Shown here: one piece after another, positions 5,065 through 9,140 of the stretch
Layout of the letters: each line of letters starts with the position of its first letter
Numbering within the stretch: position 1 is the first letter of the stretch
From: an uncultured Erysipelotrichaceae bacterium
Lineage (GTDB): Bacteria; Bacillota_I; Bacilli_A; Erysipelotrichales; Erysipelotrichaceae
Direction: 5' to 3'
Length of the DNA: 9,140 nucleotides
Assembly (NCBI GenBank): GCA_937893115.1
Contig: CALBGK010000134.1
Coordinates: forward strand, 1-9,140
The notes under the pieces: generated by a model
Databases searched by the model: none
The model's input: only the letters and a program-made list of their open reading frames with translations
What the model was told of the DNA's origin: nothing
Translations under genes and position numbers: made by a program

Positions 5065-7242
5065 ATGGCTGAAAATGAAAGTGAACTGAGCATTAAAAAG
5101 ATTTTAGATGAACTATCTAGCAATCATGTCAGCATGAACTACCATTCATTAGCACCTTTATTCAATGATGAAGCTGAATATGAGAAATTTAAGAAGCGTC
5201 ATGAAAAAGCTCATGTCAATATCCTGCATCCAGAAAAGATAGAAGGCAATGTCTACTTAGGTATCGACGCTGGAAGTACGACTTTAAAACTTGTCTTAAT
5301 CAATGAGAAACAAGAAATCGTCTATTCATCTTATCGTTCTAATCTAGGCAATACCTTAAATTTAGTCTTAGAGGATTTAAAAGGTCTATATGAACAAAAT
5401 CCTGACATGCATATCATCTCATCCTGTGTCACCGGTTATGGTGAAGACCTCATCAAATCAGCTTTTAAAGTTGATATGGGTGTCGTTGAAACCATGGCTC
5501 ACTTCACAGCAGCTAAAACTTTCATGCCTGATGTCGACTTTATCATCGATATCGGTGGCCAAGATATTAAATGTTTCAAGATACGCAATGGCTGTATCGA
5601 CAATCTATTTTTAAATGAAGCTTGTTCGAGCGGATGTGGCTCTTTCCTTCAAACCTTCGCCACAGCTTTAAATTATTCGATCGAAGACTTCGCCTCTTTG
5701 GCTCTATTTGCCAAGCATCCTGTCGACCTAGGTTCTAGATGTACGGTCTTTATGAATTCTTCGGTTAAACAAGCTCAAAAAGATGGCGCAACTATCGAAG
5801 ATATCTCGGCTGGACTATCGATTAGCGTCGTTAAAAATGCCCTATATAAAGTAATTAGGGCCAGCGCTAGTGACTTAGGTAAAAATATTATCGTACAAGG
5901 CGGCACTTTCTATAATGATGCCGTCTTGAGAGCTTTTGAAATGGAATTAAATACTGAAGTTAAAAGACCTAATATCGCCGGTTTGATGGGCGCTTATGGC
6001 TGTGCCTTATATGCCAAAGAGAATTCTAGCCCTGATAATGTATCAAGTCTTTTAAATTATGAAGACCTCTGTGCCTTCCAAAATAGTGTTAGACAGGTAC
6101 AGTGCGGACTATGTAATAATCATTGTCAATTGACCATCCACTCTTTCGGCAAAGATTCTCGCTTTATCGGTGGCAATAGATGCGATAGACCAATAGCTAA
6201 TAAAAAGAGTTTAGATGATTTGAATATCTATGAATACAAGCGTCAACTACTTCATGAATTTGAACCAGTAGCTGGCAAAAGAGGCCAAATAGGTCTGCCT
6301 ATGGCATTAAACATGTATGAGATGTATCCGTTCTGGTATAACTTCTTCACCGATTTAGGCTTTGAAGTAATCACTAAATTTGAAAAGAATATGGAAAACT
6401 TCCGTAAAGCTCAAAATTCTATTCCTAGCGATACGATATGTTTCCCAGCCAAGATGGTTCATGCAGCTATCTATTCTTTATTAGATATGAAAGTCCCTTA
6501 TATCTTCTATCCATGTATGACTTACAATATCAAAGAAGATAATACGGACAATAACTATAATTGCCCAGTAGTAGCCTACTATCCTGAAGTTATTGAAGCC
6601 AATGTTAAAAGAATTGATGAGACTACTTTTATCTCACCATTTATCGCCATTCATAATCGCAAATTATTCCCCGCTAAGATTTATGAGGTCTTAAGTCCTA
6701 TATTTAAAGATTTAACTTTAGTTGAAGTGATTAAAGCTTCTAAAAAGGCTTATGATGCATATGAAAATCACTTACTAAAGATTAAACAAAGAGGTCAAGA
6801 AATCATCACCAAGGCTGAAATATTAGATAAACCTATCATCATCTTAGCTGGTCGTCCATATCATATCGATCCGCTCATCAACCATGGTATCGACAGATTA
6901 CTAGCGGGTTATGATGTGGCAATAGTGTCTGAAGATGCGGTCGATTGTGACTTTAATAAGAGCAAGCTAGAAGTCTTGAATCAATGGTCATACCACTCTA
7001 GACTATATGCTGCTGCTCACTATATCAAAGACAAACCAAATATGAATTTAGTACAACTTGTATCCTTCGGCTGCGGTATTGATGCCATCACTACTGATGA
7101 AGTTAGAGAAATACTTGAAGGTCATGGCAAAATATATACTCAATTAAAGATAGACGAGATCACTAATCTTGGTGCTATCCGCATCCGCTTTAGGTCTTTG
7201 CTCACAGCTTTACATCAAAAGGAGTTACAAAATGACAAATAA
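5065..7242 (+). CDS. CoA-dehydratase activase second domain plus DUF2229
   Basis: Main body of the same activase-related protein (725 residues from this ATG), probably cytoplasmic. After a linker (about 1-60) comes a second ATPase domain: YLGIDAGSTTLKL (64-76), IIDIGGQDIK (160-169), NEACSSGCGSF with Cys187, GSRCTVF with Cys226, and VQGGTF. Then follows the cysteine-rich CGLCNNHC (347-354) and NRCDRP, and DUF2229 (COG3580): IGLPMALNMYEMYPFW, IPSDTICFPAKMVH, FYPCMTYN, LAGRPYHIDPLINHGI and LVSFGCGIDAITTD. The homologous frame is open from 4879; ATG 5065 is the first available start and has AGGTG 8 bases upstream, but this lies in the conserved LGAA segment and may be chance. So the protein is either the tail of a broken gene or an N-terminally shortened product. 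In many anaerobes this architecture is one long protein of unknown substrate. It overlaps the next gene by 11 bases. Confidence 0.88.
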   Translation: MAENESELSIKKILDELSSNHVSMNYHSLAPLFNDEAEYEKFKKRHEKAHVNILHPEKIEGNVYLGIDAGSTTLKLVLINEKQEIVYSSYRSNLGNTLNLVLEDLKGLYEQNPDMHIISSCVTGYGEDLIKSAFKVDMGVVETMAHFTAAKTFMPDVDFIIDIGGQDIKCFKIRNGCIDNLFLNEACSSGCGSFLQTFATALNYSIEDFASLALFAKHPVDLGSRCTVFMNSSVKQAQKDGATIEDISAGLSISVVKNALYKVIRASASDLGKNIIVQGGTFYNDAVLRAFEMELNTEVKRPNIAGLMGAYGCALYAKENSSPDNVSSLLNYEDLCAFQNSVRQVQCGLCNNHCQLTIHSFGKDSRFIGGNRCDRPIANKKSLDDLNIYEYKRQLLHEFEPVAGKRGQIGLPMALNMYEMYPFWYNFFTDLGFEVITKFEKNMENFRKAQNSIPSDTICFPAKMVHAAIYSLLDMKVPYIFYPCMTYNIKEDNTDNNYNCPVVAYYPEVIEANVKRIDETTFISPFIAIHNRKLFPAKIYEVLSPIFKDLTLVEVIKASKKAYDAYENHLLKIKQRGQEIITKAEILDKPIIILAGRPYHIDPLINHGIDRLLAGYDVAIVSEDAVDCDFNKSKLEVLNQWSYHSRLYAAAHYIKDKPNMNLVQLVSFGCGIDAITTDEVREILEGHGKIYTQLKIDEITNLGAIRIRFRSLLTALHQKELQNDK
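7219..7224 (+). promoter_or_regulatory. Ribosome binding site of the COG3581-like gene
   Basis: AAGGAG, 7 bases upstream of the ATG at 7232 and inside the 3' end of the DUF2229 gene. This is the best ribosome binding site in the window. It sets the start at 7232 and not at the in-frame ATG at 7169. Confidence 0.85.
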
Positions 7243-8482
7243 AGTAGTATTCACTTCCGAAATGGCTAAGGATTACACTATTTTAATTCCCATGATGTGT
7301 CCTATCCATTTCACTCTAGTTAAAAATGTCTTAGTTAATTCTCGATACAAAGTCGAACTTTTGACCAATACTGGCAGTGATGTCATCGATGCTGGCTTAA
7401 AATATGTGCACAATGATACTTGTTATCCAGCTTTGTTAGTCATCGGTCAAATGATAAATGCCTTACAAAGCGGCAAGTATGATATCAATAAGACGGCTTT
7501 AATCATCACCCAGACCGGTGGTGGTTGTCGTGCCAGCAATTACATCTATCTGCTCAGAAAGGCGCTTAAAAAGGCTGGGCTTGAACATATACCAGTCATC
7601 TCTTTAAATTTTTCTGGTCTTGATTCACAACCTGGCTTCAAACTTGACATCAAAACTATTCGCTGTCTTTTAGCTGCCCTTGTCTATGGCGATTTGCTCA
7701 TGGACTTATCTAATCAATGTAAGGCCTATGAAGTAAATAAGGGCGAATCGATGAAACTGGTCGATGAGTGGATAGAAAGATTATCTGAAGATTTTAAAAA
7801 AGGTGCTTCCACCAAGAAAAGTGAGATGAAACATAAGCTCAAAGAGATAACTATCTCATTTACGAAAATTCAATTAAATAAAGTACCTAAGGTAAGAGTT
7901 GGAATAGTTGGCGAGATATATATCAAATACTCATCTCTTGGCAATAATAATCTCGAAGACTTCTTGAATAAGGAAGATTGCGAAATCAAGGTTCCAGGTA
8001 TCATGGGTTTCATGTTGTATTGCATATATAATTCCATTGAAGATCATTACCTCTATGGCGGCAAATTATCTAAACTATTAACTTTTAAAGCCATCTATCA
8101 ATATGCCTTAGGCCTTGAAAAGATGATTATCGATGCCATCAAAGAAAATTCTAACTTTGAAGTTCCAAATGATTTCAATAATCTCATCCACGAAGCCAGT
8201 AAGGTCATCAATATTGGCACTAAGATGGGTGAAGGATGGCTATTAACTGGTGAGATGATGGAATTAAATGCTTCTGGTTTTAAGAATATTATCTGTACGC
8301 AACCATTCGGTTGTCTTCCTAATCACATCGTCGGTAAGGGCATGATTAGAAAAATAAAAGAACTTGATCCTACTTGTAATATCGTCCCTATCGACTATGA
8401 CCCTGGTGCCAGCAATGTCAACCAAGAAAATCGCATTAAGTTGATGCTGGCCATCGCTAGAGAAAATCTCGAAAAAAAATAA
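7232..8482 (+). CDS. 2-hydroxyacyl-CoA dehydratase-like protein (COG3581)
   Basis: A 416-residue protein related to the D/C subunits of 2-hydroxyacyl-CoA dehydratases and matching the C-terminal domain of long activase/DUF2229 proteins. Visible motifs are MMCPIHF (Cys23), NDTCYPALLVIGQ (Cys64), TQTGGGCRASNY (Cys99), MGEGWLLTGEM, ICTQPFGCLPNHIVGKG (Cys355, Cys361) and IDYDPGASNVNQENRIKLML. The conserved cysteines suggest a cluster-binding site, though which ligate iron is inferred. The start is placed at 7232 by the AAGGAG site. The overlap with the upstream stop indicates coupled translation and equal dosage with the activase/DUF2229 protein, so the two probably form one complex. No separate substrate-specific dehydratase subunits are nearby, so the substrate, and even whether the reaction is a dehydration, is unknown. 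It is followed at once by a strong terminator and is the last gene of the operon. Confidence 0.9.
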   Translation: MTNKVVFTSEMAKDYTILIPMMCPIHFTLVKNVLVNSRYKVELLTNTGSDVIDAGLKYVHNDTCYPALLVIGQMINALQSGKYDINKTALIITQTGGGCRASNYIYLLRKALKKAGLEHIPVISLNFSGLDSQPGFKLDIKTIRCLLAALVYGDLLMDLSNQCKAYEVNKGESMKLVDEWIERLSEDFKKGASTKKSEMKHKLKEITISFTKIQLNKVPKVRVGIVGEIYIKYSSLGNNNLEDFLNKEDCEIKVPGIMGFMLYCIYNSIEDHYLYGGKLSKLLTFKAIYQYALGLEKMIIDAIKENSNFEVPNDFNNLIHEASKVINIGTKMGEGWLLTGEMMELNASGFKNIICTQPFGCLPNHIVGKGMIRKIKELDPTCNIVPIDYDPGASNVNQENRIKLMLAIARENLEKK

Positions 8483-8486
8483 ACAT

Positions 8487-8521
8487 AAAGCCGATGTATA
8501 TCCATAACACATCGGCTTTTT
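8487..8521. terminator. Bidirectional rho-independent terminator
   Basis: A perfect 11-base-pair stem, AAAGCCGATGT (8487-8497) with ACATCGGCTTT (8509-8519), and an 11-base loop. TTTTT (8517-8521) follows on the plus strand. On the minus strand the A-rich stretch at 8472-8482 supplies a U-rich tail after a 4-base break. It lies between two convergent genes and should end both the marR operon and queH. Confidence 0.92.
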
Positions 8522-9128
8522 ACTTCTTTCCATTATTGATATAAGAATACAGACAACCACAATATGATTGATGGTAGAGATCTAGCTTGCTATTTAATTC
8601 ATTATTCTTATCTATGCCACCATCTTTTTTAAAGTCACTGATAAGAAACTTAATGCCATATTCTTGCTCTAATTTCTTACCTAGTTCATTAATATAATTA
8701 GCATTTTTATGATTAGATATGCTCATGACGGTCGTGCAATAATCAAAGTGGTGACTACTTGCATATTTAAAGGCTTCCCTCATGCGCATGCCATAACATT
8801 TAACACAACGCCGATATCCTTCTTTATCATCCTTATATTTAGATATAGCCTTTAAAAAGCTATCTTGATGGCTTTCAGGAATGACTAATTTGATATAGTG
8901 TTCATCCTCTATCATCTTTAAGTAGCGTTCAAGCTCGCCTAAACGCTTTTGATATTCACTATTTGGATAGATATTATCATTAGTATAATAGATAGTAATA
9001 TCAAAATATTTATCTAAAAGTATCAAAGGATAGACACTGCAAGGACCACAACATACATGTAGAAGTAACTTCTTTCTGCCTTGTAAAGAAGCTACTTCTT
9101 TTTTAAATTCTTGATGATATTTACTCAT
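8520..9128 (-). CDS. queH: Epoxyqueuosine reductase QueH
   Basis: A 202-residue protein of the QueH (DUF208) family, the non-cobalamin enzyme that reduces epoxyqueuosine to queuosine at the wobble position of GUN-anticodon tRNAs, replacing QueG. The signature motifs are present in order: LLLHVCCGPCS (Cys26, Cys27, Cys30), YYTNDNIYPNSEY (48-59), YRRCVKCYGMRM (Cys108, Cys111) and YHQSYCGCLYS (Cys190, Cys192). These cysteines are the expected ligands of the iron-sulfur cluster and metal site. The length is typical and the gene appears intact. The ATG at 9128 fits the family N-terminus, but the 12 bases left in the window upstream hold no ribosome binding site. The start could depend on coupling to a gene beyond the edge, or translation could begin further upstream, as the frame stays open to the window end. 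It ends at the shared terminator and has no clear functional link to the activase operon. Confidence 0.93.
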   Translation of the reverse strand: MSKYHQEFKKEVASLQGRKKLLLHVCCGPCSVYPLILLDKYFDITIYYTNDNIYPNSEYQKRLGELERYLKMIEDEHYIKLVIPESHQDSFLKAISKYKDDKEGYRRCVKCYGMRMREAFKYASSHHFDYCTTVMSISNHKNANYINELGKKLEQEYGIKFLISDFKKDGGIDKNNELNSKLDLYHQSYCGCLYSYINNGKK

Positions 9129-9140
9129 TGTCGATAAACA

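Noticed and set aside
7169..7231. Upstream ATG at 7169 for the COG3581-like gene
   Set aside because: The added residues are out-of-frame translation of the conserved DUF2229 end; the AAGGAG site points to 7232.
8264..8560. 98-residue minus-strand reading frame across the terminator
   Set aside because: It is antisense to the conserved C-terminus of the COG3581-like gene and runs through the terminator hairpin.
1..9140. TGA read as tryptophan (Mollicutes code)
   Set aside because: TGA ends the ABC-F and MarR genes at natural lengths and tryptophan is encoded by TGG.
1..9140. Insertion sequence, CRISPR array, tRNA or rRNA
   Set aside because: No transposase, regular repeat array or RNA-gene signature was seen; nearly all of the window is coding.

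Overview
The window looks like chromosomal DNA of a low-GC, anaerobic Gram-positive bacterium (Firmicutes/Bacillota; a Bacilli- or Erysipelotrichia-like gut lineage is my guess). The evidence is the AT-rich base composition, the Lsa-type ABC-F protein, the VanT-like racemase and the oxygen-sensitive acyl-CoA dehydratase activase family. The genetic code is standard: TGA is a stop (ABC-F and MarR genes) and tryptophan is TGG.

Layout. Bases 1-901 (+) hold the 3' three quarters of an alanine racemase gene. It ends tail to tail against glpK with a 12-base overlap. On the minus strand, an Lsa-type ABC-F ATPase gene (3832-2360) is followed 2 bases later by glycerol kinase (2357-890). glpK is broken by a frameshift with a short apparent deletion near 1697. 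An 81-base divergent promoter region (3833-3913) separates this pair from a plus-strand operon. That operon runs: a MarR-family regulator (3914-4354), a CoA-dehydratase activase/DUF2229 protein that is also frameshifted, near 4879 (4338-4931 and 5065-7242), and a COG3581-type 2-hydroxyacyl-CoA-dehydratase-like protein (7232-8482). A strong bidirectional terminator (8487-8521) separates it from a convergent queH gene (8520-9128, minus) for queuosine synthesis. The only spacers are 2, 81 and 37 bases, so no gene-free stretch approaches 300 bases.

How the genes may work together. The plus operon is compact, with overlaps of 17 and 11 bases. It encodes the parts that in many anaerobes form one very long protein: two ASKHA ATPase domains with iron-sulfur cysteines, the cysteine-rich DUF2229 region and a COG3581 domain. 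No dedicated substrate-dehydratase subunits are present and the substrate is unknown. The MarR protein is placed to control its own operon and, through the shared intergenic region, the divergent ABC-F gene. Both divergent promoters put the predicted transcription start almost on the start codon, so both mRNAs may be leaderless. The most notable oddities are the two frame disruptions, each with an apparent loss of a few conserved residues. In glpK the loss removes the loop that in Firmicutes carries the HPr-phosphorylated histidine.
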